A stretch of DNA of 64,000 nt from Nocardioides turkmenicus. Lineage in GTDB: Bacteria; Actinomycetota; Actinomycetes; Propionibacteriales; Nocardioidaceae. A program made the translations under genes and the position numbers. Shown here one piece after another: positions 32,801-40,866 of this stretch (its first letter is position 1; every line of letters starts with the position of its first letter). The notes below the pieces were generated by a model. That model searched no databases, was not told the DNA's origin, and was given only the letters and a program-made list of their open reading frames with translations. The stretch is taken from positions 124,001-188,000 of the forward strand of contig NZ_JAALAA010000003.1 in the NCBI RefSeq assembly GCF_011045035.1, given 5' to 3'.

Positions 32801-33215
32801 AGAGGTAGACCCAGCCCGACTCCTCGAAGTCGGGCGCGAGGGTGATCGTCTGCAGGCCGTCCTCGGAGTTGTTGTACGTCGAGATCGTGTTGACCACTCG
32901 GGTCGTACCGGCGTCGGGGTCGACGAGCCGGACGTCGCCGTTGCGCGCGGTGGTGAGCACCCGCCGGTCCGGCAGGACGGCCATGTCGATCGGCTCACCG
33001 GTGTCCTTGGTGAGCGTGACCTTCTCGTAGTTGGACCAGTCCAGGGCGACCTCGGCCCCGGGCTCGGTGCCGTGGTCGACACCGTCGTGGGCTGCGGCGG
33101 GCGTCGCGAGTGCGAGCCCGGAGGTGAGAGCGAGGGCGAACCCGGAGGTCACCGCGAGGAGTGATCGCCGGGCACGACGGCGGGGTGCGCCGCCGGCTGA
33201 GCTGTTGTGAGGCAT
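29847..33215 (-). CDS. Secreted PQQ-dependent sugar dehydrogenase-like protein with PKD and Ig-like domains
   Basis: A 1122-residue exported protein. An Arg-rich signal peptide ends near ATPAAAHD (about 43). Residues about 50-480 are a glucose/sorbosone dehydrogenase beta-propeller (VLPDRRVLTTARNGDVRL, CHVAGDVDFDDQGNLYLSTGD, FAMGLRNPFRMDVD). A PKD domain follows (VDFDGSGSVDPEGGALTYEWD in part), then a CBM6-like stretch (LDAGDWLSWKPVDL), Ig-like repeats and a helical C-terminal segment. Such proteins oxidise sugars or bind polysaccharide outside the cell. It follows the Tat-exported isomerase-like gene by 122 bases. PQQ synthesis genes are not in the window, so catalysis is unproven. Confidence 0.82.
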   Translation of the reverse strand: MPHNSSAGGAPRRRARRSLLAVTSGFALALTSGLALATPAAAHDGVDHGTEPGAEVALDWSNYEKVTLTKDTGEPIDMAVLPDRRVLTTARNGDVRLVDPDAGTTRVVNTISTYNNSEDGLQTITLAPDFEESGWVYLYYAPRTMTGPYPTTTPSGSAPNTLPAGQTEAYWDQWKGYNQLTRVKWDEAADKLDLATEQVILKVEVQRGQCCHVAGDVDFDDQGNLYLSTGDNTPAGTPGANGYAPNNDAPGFNPGFDSRRGAGSTNDLRGKILRIAVQEDGSYTIPEGNLFAPGTEGTRPEIFAMGLRNPFRMDVDPATGSVSWGDYGPDAGAPNPERGPMGYVEWQTTSIDEPVNGGWPYCTGNQFNYNEWDFATATPGEFFDCAAGAENNSRWNTGLPTVPPATAATLYYGDNNTHQPWPELTDFGPAGGQGPMGGPVYHYDADNPSPTKFPEYWDGKAFFAEFSQDYLAAFTVDWPNGPVSHIEHFLPNTDLETNRQPITDSPIDIEFGPDGSLYVLDYGDGFFRANPDAGLYRIDYSVGNKAPRADIVADPISSSSAPLTVDFDGSGSVDPEGGALTYEWDVDGDGTFDATGATTTHTYDELGRYTARLRVTDAEGRRGITSTSISVGNVAPTIEVATPADGGFFDWGQAVPFQVSTDDAEDGSATVCSRVTWTFGLGHDVHAHPLSQGTGCRFAIPTPADATEHGETENIYGVVVIGYTDNGANGVPAARSEVSLILNPKSQEAEWADASEGIAIAPDDTASGLRKVTSLDAGDWLSWKPVDLAGITSAKLRASGTGIVQLRWGSADATPFASFDVSSEDWSETAADLTGAPTGSGELFVTSTGGVTLDRIRFVGDGFADVTPPTVSATLDPAQPTGTHGWWTGNVSVAVTATDNGTVASRQRSTNGGQTWENANNPLTVSAEGVTTVHYRATDNGGNVSEVGKVVVRIDKTAPQVAVGGVTDGATVGDAGDVSWSATDATSGVGSVVATLDGAAVAGETLPLWRLPLGSHTLEVTATDEAGRTTTKKVTFTTATSLAELTALTERLARSGEITAAGESVLEKRLRQAAKHLEAGRHASARSQLQEYAELAASSVNVADAEARAALQRDAQAVIGQL

Positions 33216-33337
33216 GACGGTTCCTTGGAGGGCGAGGGAGGAATGCCGGAGAAGGGCGTGCGGGCACGCCGGTGGCCGGAGCGCGACCCGGTGAGGGCGC
33301 GCTCCGGCTGTTCACGCAAGGGAGATGCGGCGGCCGG

Positions 33338-34462
33338 TCAGCCGCGGAGCTCGTCCATGTTCTGGTAGCTCAGCTTGGCCAGGGCCAGCGACTGTCCCGG
33401 GTTCAGCGCGCCGCCGGGCGCAGTGTCCTGCTCCCACATCGGGTTGTGGTAACCGCGTGCCGGCATGTCGCCGAAGAAGGCCTGGTAGTCGATGTCGCCC
33501 TCCCCGAACGGGGACATCACATAGCCGTTGGCCTGCGTCGGGTCCTTCTTGCCGTCCTTGGCGTGGAAGAGCGGGAAGCGCATCGGCGCGGACCTGACGA
33601 CCTCGAGCGGGTCGAAACGGTCCTCGACGAGGCTGCCGTCGGGCGCGGTGTAGGTGTGGTGCTTGTGCTGAGCGACGTGGGCCCAGTAGATGTCCATCTC
33701 CAGCCACACGTACCGGGGGTCCGTGTTCGCCAGGAACCACTCCAGCCGGCGCACCCCGGAGGACCGGGTCGGACGGCCGAGCGCGTCGGTGGGTCCGCTG
33801 TCCAGGAGGAAGCTGTACGCGATGTCGTGGTTGTGCGTGTAGAGCTTGAGGCCGTGCCCGGCCGCCCGCTCACCGAGGATGTTCCAGCGGTCGGCCGCGG
33901 CCTGCCAGTCGGCCAGGTAGGCCGACCCGGTGGGGTCGCTCCCGGTCCCGATGTGCCTCATCCCGAGGATGTTGGCGACCTCGCACGCCGCGTCGAACGC
34001 GGCCAGCGACGCATCGGTGATGGTCGACGGGACCGACCCGTGGTTGCCCTCGGCCTCGAGCCCGTTGTCGTCGAGCCACATCCGCAGCAGGCGCGCGCCC
34101 TCGACGTTGTTGACGTTGCCGCCGGGAGCGTTGACGCTCTGGTTGTAGCCGGCGAACTCGATCTGCCGGTAGCCGATCTTCGACAGCTCCTCGAAGACCG
34201 CCCTGAACCCCGAGGCGTACGGGCTGGTGGCCGGATCGCGGCTGATCGCGTCGCGCACCGTGTAGAGGATGATGCCGCGGCGCGGCCGGGGGATCAGCAG
34301 CGCGTCAGCGGCTGCGGATCCGGCGAGAGGGACGCCGCCGAGGGCGATTCCCGCCGCGGCCATACCTGTTGTCGCCGCCAGCAACTGACGACGGTTGAGC
34401 CCGAGCTTGCGTGCGATAGCCGGAACCTCGCGGTCCGCGGCAGGGGTGGGACGGTTGCGCAT
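33338..34462 (-). CDS. Tat-exported sugar phosphate isomerase/epimerase-like protein
   Basis: A 374-residue protein. A twin-arginine signal is visible (LNRRQLLAATTGMAAAG). The mature part is a xylose-isomerase-like TIM barrel: RGIILYTVRDAIS, YRQIEFAGYN, YTHNHDIAY, WLEMDIYWAHVA and FHAKDGK carry the acidic/His metal ligands typical of the family. The ATG at 34462 has GAAGGAG at proper distance; an in-frame ATG nine codons upstream is less likely. With the PQQ-type protein next to it, an extracytoplasmic sugar-oxidising or epimerising role is plausible; the substrate is unknown. Confidence 0.82.
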   Translation of the reverse strand: MRNRPTPAADREVPAIARKLGLNRRQLLAATTGMAAAGIALGGVPLAGSAAADALLIPRPRRGIILYTVRDAISRDPATSPYASGFRAVFEELSKIGYRQIEFAGYNQSVNAPGGNVNNVEGARLLRMWLDDNGLEAEGNHGSVPSTITDASLAAFDAACEVANILGMRHIGTGSDPTGSAYLADWQAAADRWNILGERAAGHGLKLYTHNHDIAYSFLLDSGPTDALGRPTRSSGVRRLEWFLANTDPRYVWLEMDIYWAHVAQHKHHTYTAPDGSLVEDRFDPLEVVRSAPMRFPLFHAKDGKKDPTQANGYVMSPFGEGDIDYQAFFGDMPARGYHNPMWEQDTAPGGALNPGQSLALAKLSYQNMDELRG

Positions 34463-34916
34463 CAGTGCTCCTTCGGAGGGTGAAGCCAAGCGAGCCGCAG
34501 CTGTGACTTACGTCACGTTTTGCGATCGCCAACCTACGGTTTCAGCCAGGCACTCGTCAATAGCTGCGACTCACATCTCGAAAGTCGGAAAGTCACTTTC
34601 GAAAGTTGGGTCACTAGTCTCGCCGTCACCCCTGTCCCGCCATCGCCCCCAGAACCACGCTGACCGGCATGGTCCACGGTTGGCACCAGATCTCATCTGG
34701 CAGCGTCGATCAGCTCGACGCGCCGACTCCGCTGCGTCGTGCCGACGCCTCTTACCTCATCACCGGCTACCTCACCGGCTACCTCACCGGCGTCGTGCTT
34801 CCGGTGGACGGCAGGCAAACCGTTCACGAGCCCCGCAATCGCGGCAGACTTCACCAACCTTGCTTCATCAGTGCTGTCTTATACTGGCTCTTCGCCACAT
34901 CCGAAGGAATGCCCCG
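34463..34916. other. 454-base intergenic region: divergent control region
   Basis: No convincing gene. It holds the promoters for the isomerase operon (minus) and the glycoside hydrolase (plus). Content: AT-richer stretch at 34500-34615 with the palindrome described separately; a 12-base tandem repeat CTACCTCACCGG at 34767-34778 and 34779-34790, with a degenerate third unit before it; a -10-like TATACT at 34880-34885; and GAAGGA before the ATG at 34917. Open frames across the tandem repeat overlap the hydrolase start and have no ribosome site. Confidence 0.6.
34579..34606. promoter_or_regulatory. Palindromic operator candidate for the sugar-oxidation operon
   Basis: ACTTTCGAAAGT at 34595-34606 is a perfect 12-bp palindrome with a central CG step, as in many LacI-family operators. 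A further CGAAAGT half-site lies at 34579-34585. Located about 120 bases upstream of the isomerase start. No LacI gene is in the window. Confidence 0.5.
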
Positions 34917-36083
34917 ATGCTTGCACGCCTTCACGTCGTTCGCGCAGCGTCAGCCATCCTTGCCACGCTTCCACTGCTCCTCTGGCAGTCCCCTGCCCAA
35001 GCCGTCGTGGATCAGCCGCAGGGCTACTCAGTGCACGCCCAGCCCGACACACCTGCCTACTTCTCCCTCGCCCAGCGAGGCGGGTCGACGTCGGTCCGGA
35101 CAGACCTGTCCTGGGCGCTTGCCGAGCCCACGCGGGGTGTCTTCGACTGGACGGAGTCGGACAGCTTCGTCCGTAGTGCTGCGGTCGCCGGACAGCGTGC
35201 TCTGCTGATCGTCGATCAGGCGCCGTCGTGGGCGACCGGCGTCTCGCCTTCGACTCCGTGGTCCACCTGGTACCCACCGCGCAGGGCCAACGACTACGGC
35301 GCCTTCGTCCGGCGGGTGGTCGCCCGCTATGGCACCAATGGCGAATTCTGGAAGGCCAACCCGTCCACTCCCAAGGTGCTGCCGGCCGGCATCGAGGTCT
35401 GGAACGAGCCCAACCTGGCCGCTTTCTGGCGCTCGGGTCCGGCCCCGGTCGCCTACACACGTCTGGTCAGGGCCGCCTACCGTGAAGCCTCGTCCGTCGA
35501 CCCGACAATCCCGATCGTGGCAGGCGCGCTGGCGGGTCATGGTGCCTACAACGACTCAGGCTGCACCGGCGTCAACGACGGAGGCGTCTCCGCCAACGGG
35601 ATCAATCCGGTGAACTTCCTGTCCAGGATGTACGCCGCGGGCGCACATGGCTACCTCGACGGCGTCTCGGTGCACCCCTACCGGTTCTGGCGAGGAGCAA
35701 CCGCGGCCGAGATGCTCGCCTACCACCGCTGCTCTGCTTGGTCGCAGATCGCCCAGACGCCGGTCAGCATCCGTAGCGTGATGCGTTCTGCCGGCGATTC
35801 GAACCGGGAGGTGTGGATCACCGAGGCGGGTGCGCCGACGTGTGTGACCGGTGCGGCCTACGCCTGCGTCTCCGAGGAGGAGCAGGCAGATCTCGCCGCC
35901 GGACAGGTCAGCGCCTTCCGCGACCAGACCTGGGACGGCGGCTACTACTGGTACGACCTGCGCGACGACGCCAACCTGGGGACGAATCCTCTCCTCGATG
36001 CCGAGCAGCACTTCGGCGCGGTGCGCGCGGACAACAGCCTCAAGCCGGCCTACGCAGCCTTGAAGGACGCCTACGCCCGATAG
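34917..36083 (+). CDS. Secreted glycoside hydrolase, clan GH-A type (GH39/GH5-like)
   Basis: A 388-residue protein with a signal peptide ending near SPAQAVVD (about 29). The TIM-barrel fold shows both catalytic glutamates: the acid/base Glu164 in EVWNEPNL and the nucleophile Glu303 in VWITEAGAP. Strand markers RTDLSW, LLIVDQAPSWA and DGVSVHPY are also present. GH39-like enzymes hydrolyse beta-linked polysaccharide. Encoded at the edge of a glycosyltransferase/flippase locus, it may trim or release the polymer. ATG at 34917 follows GAAGGA. Its last 13 bases overlap the convergent glycosyltransferase gene. A relative at 39713-40855 lacks the nucleophile. Confidence 0.85.
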   Translation: MLARLHVVRAASAILATLPLLLWQSPAQAVVDQPQGYSVHAQPDTPAYFSLAQRGGSTSVRTDLSWALAEPTRGVFDWTESDSFVRSAAVAGQRALLIVDQAPSWATGVSPSTPWSTWYPPRRANDYGAFVRRVVARYGTNGEFWKANPSTPKVLPAGIEVWNEPNLAAFWRSGPAPVAYTRLVRAAYREASSVDPTIPIVAGALAGHGAYNDSGCTGVNDGGVSANGINPVNFLSRMYAAGAHGYLDGVSVHPYRFWRGATAAEMLAYHRCSAWSQIAQTPVSIRSVMRSAGDSNREVWITEAGAPTCVTGAAYACVSEEEQADLAAGQVSAFRDQTWDGGYYWYDLRDDANLGTNPLLDAEQHFGAVRADNSLKPAYAALKDAYAR

Positions 36084-38314
36084 CCCTCCGCGACACTGCG
36101 GAGATACGCGTACGTAGCCGCGTTCCGCGCATCCAGGTCGAACCGCTCGACGGCGATCTCACGCGACGCCGCGCCCATCCGGCGAGCTAGCTCGGGGTTC
36201 TCGAGGACGCGAGCCAGCGCGTCGGCGAGCGCGACGTGGTCCCCGGGCGGCACCAGATATCCGTTCTCCCCGTCGCTGATGTTCCCCGGGATCCCACCGA
36301 CATCGGAGCCGACGACCGGGGTGGCGCAGGCCATCGCCTCGACGATCACCGTGCCGAAGGACTCCGCGTCGGTAAGCGAGGGAAGCACGGCGACCGACGT
36401 ACGCCGAAGGTGCTCTGCGACCTTGTCGTGCGAGAGCGAACCATGCCAGCGGATCCGGCCCGCCACCCCGAGCCTCTCCGCCCGCGACTGAAGCACGGCG
36501 ACGTCATCACCTTCGCCGATGAGGTCGAGCCGAACGCCGGGAACACGCTCCGCAACGAGGGGCAGAGCGTCGACAAGCACATGGAGGCCCTTCCAACGCG
36601 ACGACGACTCGATCCGCCCGACATAGGTGATCGACCCGTCACGCTCGAGAGGACCAGGGGCGAAGTCGCTCAGATCCACGCTGGGCGGAATGACCACTGC
36701 ACGGCCGGTGGCATGGGCCATCGAGACGGGAGAGCAGGCGATCAGCCCGGCTGCCCGATCCAGCGCACGCGGCAGGACGAACCTCTCCCATGTGCGGAGG
36801 AGCAGGTCGACCCAGCGGGGCGCAGGTGCCCCCTTCACCATGGAGCCGGAGTGATAGGTCATCACCACCGGTCGCCCGGCGGACCGGAAGCAGGCCAGCT
36901 CGGCAAAGCCGGGGCCCGGCGAGTGCACGTTGACGACGTCGACCTGCAGCCGACGCAGCAGGCGCGGCACGGTGACGAACCACCCGGGGTTCAGCGGCGT
37001 GGCGCCCAACCGGAAGGGCGCAGGCAGGCGGATCACGCGCACACCGTCGACACTCTCCTCACGGCTGCGCCACCCCGGGCACGTGGTGATGACCACGACC
37101 TCGGCGTCCGAGGCATCCTGTCCCGCACGAGCAAGCTGCTCGACGTACTTCTCGACGCCGCCGATCCATGGTGGATAGCGCGGGCTGAGCAGTGCCACCC
37201 GCAGCGGCTGCTCCCGCGGAAGCAGGCCGCTGAGGAAGCCGTCGAGCTGCTCGACCTGGGTCGCGCGGGAGTGCATTCCGCGAGCTTCTGCGGCTGCCGC
37301 CTCTCCTGCCGCGGCCAGGTCATCGGCGAGCAGCTTCTCCAGATGGCGGCGCAGGTTGTCGGGCGTCATCGTCACGTACGTCGCGCCATCGCCCAGACCC
37401 AGGGCCTGCAGAGCCGGATCGTCGTTGACCACGACCGGCAGCCCGGAGCTCATCGCCTCCAGCACCGTCAGCGGCGCCTCACCGACGCTGGCGCAGACGA
37501 ACGCGTCCGCCGCCCGGTAGAGCTCCGCCACCTCCTCGACCGGGCGAGACCCGAGATAGAGGTGCCCGTGGCGCTCGGGCGGAGCATCCACCCCGGCGAA
37601 GACGATCCGGTAGGCCGGCGACCCGGCCGCGGCGACGATGCCGTACCCCTTCTTGGGAACCGGACGGCCGACGAAAAGGACGAGCGCTTCGTCAACCGGA
37701 AGCCCATGGCGAGCCCGGATCAGGGCCTTCTCCCCTGGTGCAGCAGGGCGGAAGAAGCTGGTGTCGACGCCGTTGGGCAGCACGGTCGTGCGGGCCTCGG
37801 GCGCGACCTCCAGCAGCTGTTGCTCGATGGACGCGCTGATCGGAAGGACATGGTCGGCACCAGCCAGCACGCGACGGCCGATGGTGCGATGAACGATGCG
37901 CTGCACGCCGCGGACAAGGCGGCTCGGGTGGTCGACCAGTCCGACGTGGCCGGTCACGACGTACGGTGTGCGGCGCAGTCGGCAGACCAGAGCGATCCAC
38001 CAGGAGCTGAGATAGAGCATGTCGTGGATCTGGGCGACATCGGCCCGGCCCACGGCCCGCCACCCGATCACCAGCAACGACGGCCAGAAGATCGGGAACG
38101 GCACCCCGAACCGCTCGAACGGATTGAGCGCCCGCAGCCGCGTGACAAGCACGCCGTCCTCATCAATCGTCCCAGCCGGGGCACCGATCGCCGACGTCAA
38201 CACATCGACGCGGTGCCCACGCGCCTGCAGGCCATGGGCGACCTCGTGGGTCACCCGTTCGAGCCCGCCGACGTGGGGCGGGTAGTAGTGAGCGACCTGC
38301 AGGATCCGGCTCAT
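36071..38314 (-). CDS. Double GT4 glycosyltransferase (two domains in one chain)
   Basis: A 747-residue cytoplasmic protein made of two complete GT4 (GT-B fold) glycosyltransferases. The first (about 1-362) begins HYYPPHVGGLERVTHEVA and has VLPNGVDTSFF, GRPVPKKGYG and GEAPLTVLEAMSSGLPVV. The second (about 371-747) begins SPRYPPWIGGVEKYVEQLA and has VIPPSVDLSDF, YVGRIESSSRWKG and ESFGTVIVEAM. The E-x7-E type donor-site motif is kept in both, so both may be active, adding two sugars in sequence. The ATG at 38314 overlaps the flippase stop by 4 bases. Confidence 0.9.
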   Translation of the reverse strand: MSRILQVAHYYPPHVGGLERVTHEVAHGLQARGHRVDVLTSAIGAPAGTIDEDGVLVTRLRALNPFERFGVPFPIFWPSLLVIGWRAVGRADVAQIHDMLYLSSWWIALVCRLRRTPYVVTGHVGLVDHPSRLVRGVQRIVHRTIGRRVLAGADHVLPISASIEQQLLEVAPEARTTVLPNGVDTSFFRPAAPGEKALIRARHGLPVDEALVLFVGRPVPKKGYGIVAAAGSPAYRIVFAGVDAPPERHGHLYLGSRPVEEVAELYRAADAFVCASVGEAPLTVLEAMSSGLPVVVNDDPALQALGLGDGATYVTMTPDNLRRHLEKLLADDLAAAGEAAAAEARGMHSRATQVEQLDGFLSGLLPREQPLRVALLSPRYPPWIGGVEKYVEQLARAGQDASDAEVVVITTCPGWRSREESVDGVRVIRLPAPFRLGATPLNPGWFVTVPRLLRRLQVDVVNVHSPGPGFAELACFRSAGRPVVMTYHSGSMVKGAPAPRWVDLLLRTWERFVLPRALDRAAGLIACSPVSMAHATGRAVVIPPSVDLSDFAPGPLERDGSITYVGRIESSSRWKGLHVLVDALPLVAERVPGVRLDLIGEGDDVAVLQSRAERLGVAGRIRWHGSLSHDKVAEHLRRTSVAVLPSLTDAESFGTVIVEAMACATPVVGSDVGGIPGNISDGENGYLVPPGDHVALADALARVLENPELARRMGAASREIAVERFDLDARNAATYAYLRSVAEGYRA

Positions 38315-39564
38315 CGCCGCCCTCCCCACCGGACCAGGACCAGCCCCAGCAGCGCGCCGCAGCCGTGGCCGATGAGCCAGGCGAGCGCGGCAGCCTCCGC
38401 GCCTCGGTCGGCGAGGAGCCAGGCGAGCAGCGTGGTCCCTCCGGCCGAGACCGCCGCCACCGCGACGCTCGCCATGAGTCGGTGGCGAACCCGAAGTGCG
38501 GTGATCGCCCAGTACGCGGTGGCGACCGCGATGGCGCCGACGGCGAGGATCCTGAGGGTGGGAACGCCCGTCTCGGCGTACTCTGCCCCGAAGATCAGCA
38601 GCATCAGACGTGCCGCGAGCACCGTGACCGCCGTCCCACCCAGGATGATCACAGCCATGACCTTCGCCGAGTGACGAAGGGCGTGGCCCGCACGGTCAGG
38701 GACGCGTGCGGCCTCTGCGAATGCGGAGTTGCCGATCGCGTACGCCGAGGCGTTGAGCATCAGCACGATCTGGAATGCGATGAAGAAGACCGCATTCTCA
38801 GCCGCGCCGGCTGCGTTCACCAGGATGATCGGAAGCAGCAGGATCGGCACGAAGTCGATCAGGCTGGACAGATAGGAGGAGAAGCCGAGCCGCCGTTCGG
38901 TGCGGAACGCCGGCGACCAGCCTCCTCCGGGCGGACGCGACGGGCGCGGCAGACGCACCAGGACGATCAACACACAGGCCACCGCCGCCGCCAACGAGGC
39001 GAACCCCACCGAGGCAGCGAGCCCGAAGGCACCCCACGACCCGAGCGCGAAGGGCAGCGCACACTTGAGGATGCCCATCCCGATCCCAGTCACCAGCAGG
39101 TTGTCCTGAACGCGACGCAACGACAGGAAGGCGACATCGGTGGTGAGGTTGACCGCGGTGCCGGCGACGAGCAGCCCGAAGCACCACGGCCGCCAGCCGG
39201 ACAACGCTTCGGCCGTCTCCGGCGCGAGATACGGGAGCGCGGTAGCGAAGCCGACACCGAGGAGATACCCCAGAACACCGACTACTGCGACCGCTCTGGC
39301 GAAGTCGGCCGCCGGCCGGTCGCTGTGCGGGAGGGACGCGAGGAGCGTGCGATCGATGCCGATCTGCGCGACGAAGCAGAGCACGATGATCGCTGAGACC
39401 AAGGTGCCGGCGACACCGATGGCGGTGGCGGACTGCAGGCGCCCCGCGATCACCCAGAAGATGCCACCGAAGCCCGCCAAGGCACCGGTCAACGCGGTCA
39501 TCAACAACGCATCCGCAGTGACCGGATCCGCACGCCTACCCTCGGTCACGGACAATGCACCCAT
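38311..39564 (-). CDS. Wzx-like oligosaccharide flippase (MOP superfamily)
   Basis: A membrane protein of about 417 residues with 12-14 predicted helices, starting TADALLMTALTGALAGFGGIFWVIAG in two adjacent segments and containing repeats of the polysaccharide-exporter type (FSSYLSSLIDFVPILLLP; AFAEAARVPDRAGHALRHS). Such proteins flip lipid-linked oligosaccharide to the outer face. It is coupled to the double glycosyltransferase by a 4-base overlap. I chose the ATG at 39564, preceded by GGGGG; a start at 39606 is possible. Confidence 0.82.
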   Translation of the reverse strand: MGALSVTEGRRADPVTADALLMTALTGALAGFGGIFWVIAGRLQSATAIGVAGTLVSAIIVLCFVAQIGIDRTLLASLPHSDRPAADFARAVAVVGVLGYLLGVGFATALPYLAPETAEALSGWRPWCFGLLVAGTAVNLTTDVAFLSLRRVQDNLLVTGIGMGILKCALPFALGSWGAFGLAASVGFASLAAAVACVLIVLVRLPRPSRPPGGGWSPAFRTERRLGFSSYLSSLIDFVPILLLPIILVNAAGAAENAVFFIAFQIVLMLNASAYAIGNSAFAEAARVPDRAGHALRHSAKVMAVIILGGTAVTVLAARLMLLIFGAEYAETGVPTLRILAVGAIAVATAYWAITALRVRHRLMASVAVAAVSAGGTTLLAWLLADRGAEAAALAWLIGHGCGALLGLVLVRWGGRR

Positions 39565-39712
39565 GTATCGACCCCCGTCGTGCAGCCATGACTGATTGGA
39601 CGACATTCTAGGCACCGCGAACGCGCGGAACCGGCAACATCCGAAGCCAACTGCGTCATAGTGGGATCGACTGCTCGTCACATGGGCACATCAGGACGAT
39701 CGGGGGGTCGGC

Positions 39713-40855
39713 ATGACGGGTCATCGCGGGACGCGACGTCGCAGGGTCATCCTGCCGTTTGCCGTTCTGGCCATCAGCACGATGGTTCTCGCAGCACTGG
39801 CCGTCCACGGTCGTACTAGTCCCCAGGCCTCAGCGCCACCCGCCCCCTCGACGCCGTCGCCGGCCGTCACGAAGCCCGCGCTTCCGCAGCTGAACGCCGG
39901 CCTCAACACGGGGCGATCCCTGCTCGGACTCGGCCGACGAGAGCTTGAATCGGCGCTCGACGACATCGCCGGAGCGGGCTTCACCTGGATCCGGGTCGAC
40001 TTCTCCTGGACTGACATCCAGCCCGTCTCGAAGGACTCCTACACCTGGGGACCGACCGACCGGGTCGTTCGGGCGGCGCGTGCGCACGACCTCGATGTCC
40101 TGGGCCTGATCAGCTACACGCCCGCCTGGGCCCGGCGGGCGGGCTGCCGGGACTTCACCTGCCCACCGGCATCGACGCCCGCGTTCGCGGACTTCGCCGG
40201 CGAGGTCGCTGACCGCTACGTGTCACGTGGTGTGGGGACCTATCAGCTGTGGAACGAACCCAATCTCGATCTCTTCTGGCAGCAGCCCGACCCGGTCGCC
40301 TACGGCGACCTGGTGCGGCGTGCAGCGACCGCTCTGCGACGCGGTCACGATGGCGTCCGAGTGGTGTTCGGGTCGATGGTCGTGCGCGACCGCGACGCCG
40401 ACGGTGTCGACCCAGCGGTCTTCGTGCGCGCCGCCTGCAAGCGTGGCTGCCCCGTCGACGCGGTCGGGTTCGATCCGTACACCTTTCCCGACCTTCCATC
40501 GGCGACCGGCAAGCGCTCTGCCTGGGCGACGATCAGTCGCGGCGGAGTCGTCCGCCGCACCATCGACCAGAGCATCGGCGCGGACGTCCCGGTGTGGGTC
40601 ACGCAGTTCGGTGCCCCAGTCACCGAGAAGACCGTCCACCCGCCGTACGTGGACGTCGATCGCCAGTCCGAGATCATCATGGCCGGCCTTCGTCTGGCTC
40701 GGCAGGACCAGCTGATCGGCGGGTTCTTCGTCAACTCATGGCGCGACGCGCCGAGCTCGAGCGACTACCGTGACCACTTCGGGCTCTGGGGCGCCGACGG
40801 CACCGCTCGACCGGCCGTCGCATCCTTGCGCAAGGCACTGTCGCGGCAGCCCTGA
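39713..40855 (+). CDS. Membrane-anchored glycoside hydrolase-like protein lacking the nucleophile Glu
   Basis: A 380-residue protein with an N-terminal anchor or signal helix (about 11-31) and a Pro/Ser linker (about 35-57), then a clan GH-A barrel. The acid/base Glu182 is kept (LWNEPNL), but the position of the nucleophile is Gln298 in VWVTQFGAP (codon CAG at 40604-40606), where the relative at 34917-36083 has VWITEAGAP. A single G-to-C change would explain this. It may be a binding protein, a transglycosylase using another route, or inactive. It has its own GGGGGG ribosome site and is divergent from the flippase. Confidence 0.82.
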   Translation: MTGHRGTRRRRVILPFAVLAISTMVLAALAVHGRTSPQASAPPAPSTPSPAVTKPALPQLNAGLNTGRSLLGLGRRELESALDDIAGAGFTWIRVDFSWTDIQPVSKDSYTWGPTDRVVRAARAHDLDVLGLISYTPAWARRAGCRDFTCPPASTPAFADFAGEVADRYVSRGVGTYQLWNEPNLDLFWQQPDPVAYGDLVRRAATALRRGHDGVRVVFGSMVVRDRDADGVDPAVFVRAACKRGCPVDAVGFDPYTFPDLPSATGKRSAWATISRGGVVRRTIDQSIGADVPVWVTQFGAPVTEKTVHPPYVDVDRQSEIIMAGLRLARQDQLIGGFFVNSWRDAPSSSDYRDHFGLWGADGTARPAVASLRKALSRQP

Positions 40856-40866
40856 GGACGGATCGA

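Noticed and set aside
34754-34790. Tandem repeat considered as a CRISPR remnant
   Set aside because: Units are 12 bases, adjacent without spacers, and no cas genes are present anywhere in the window.
34669-35208. Plus-strand frame with YLTG repeats upstream of the first glycoside hydrolase
   Set aside because: It runs over the hydrolase start in another frame, has no ribosome site, and the repeat is a 12-base DNA tandem of just over two units.
38314-39681. Long N-terminal extension of the flippase (to 39681)
   Set aside because: The extra residues do not look like a membrane protein and include Cys/Arg-rich sequence from the intergenic region; ATG 39564 leads straight into the first helix.
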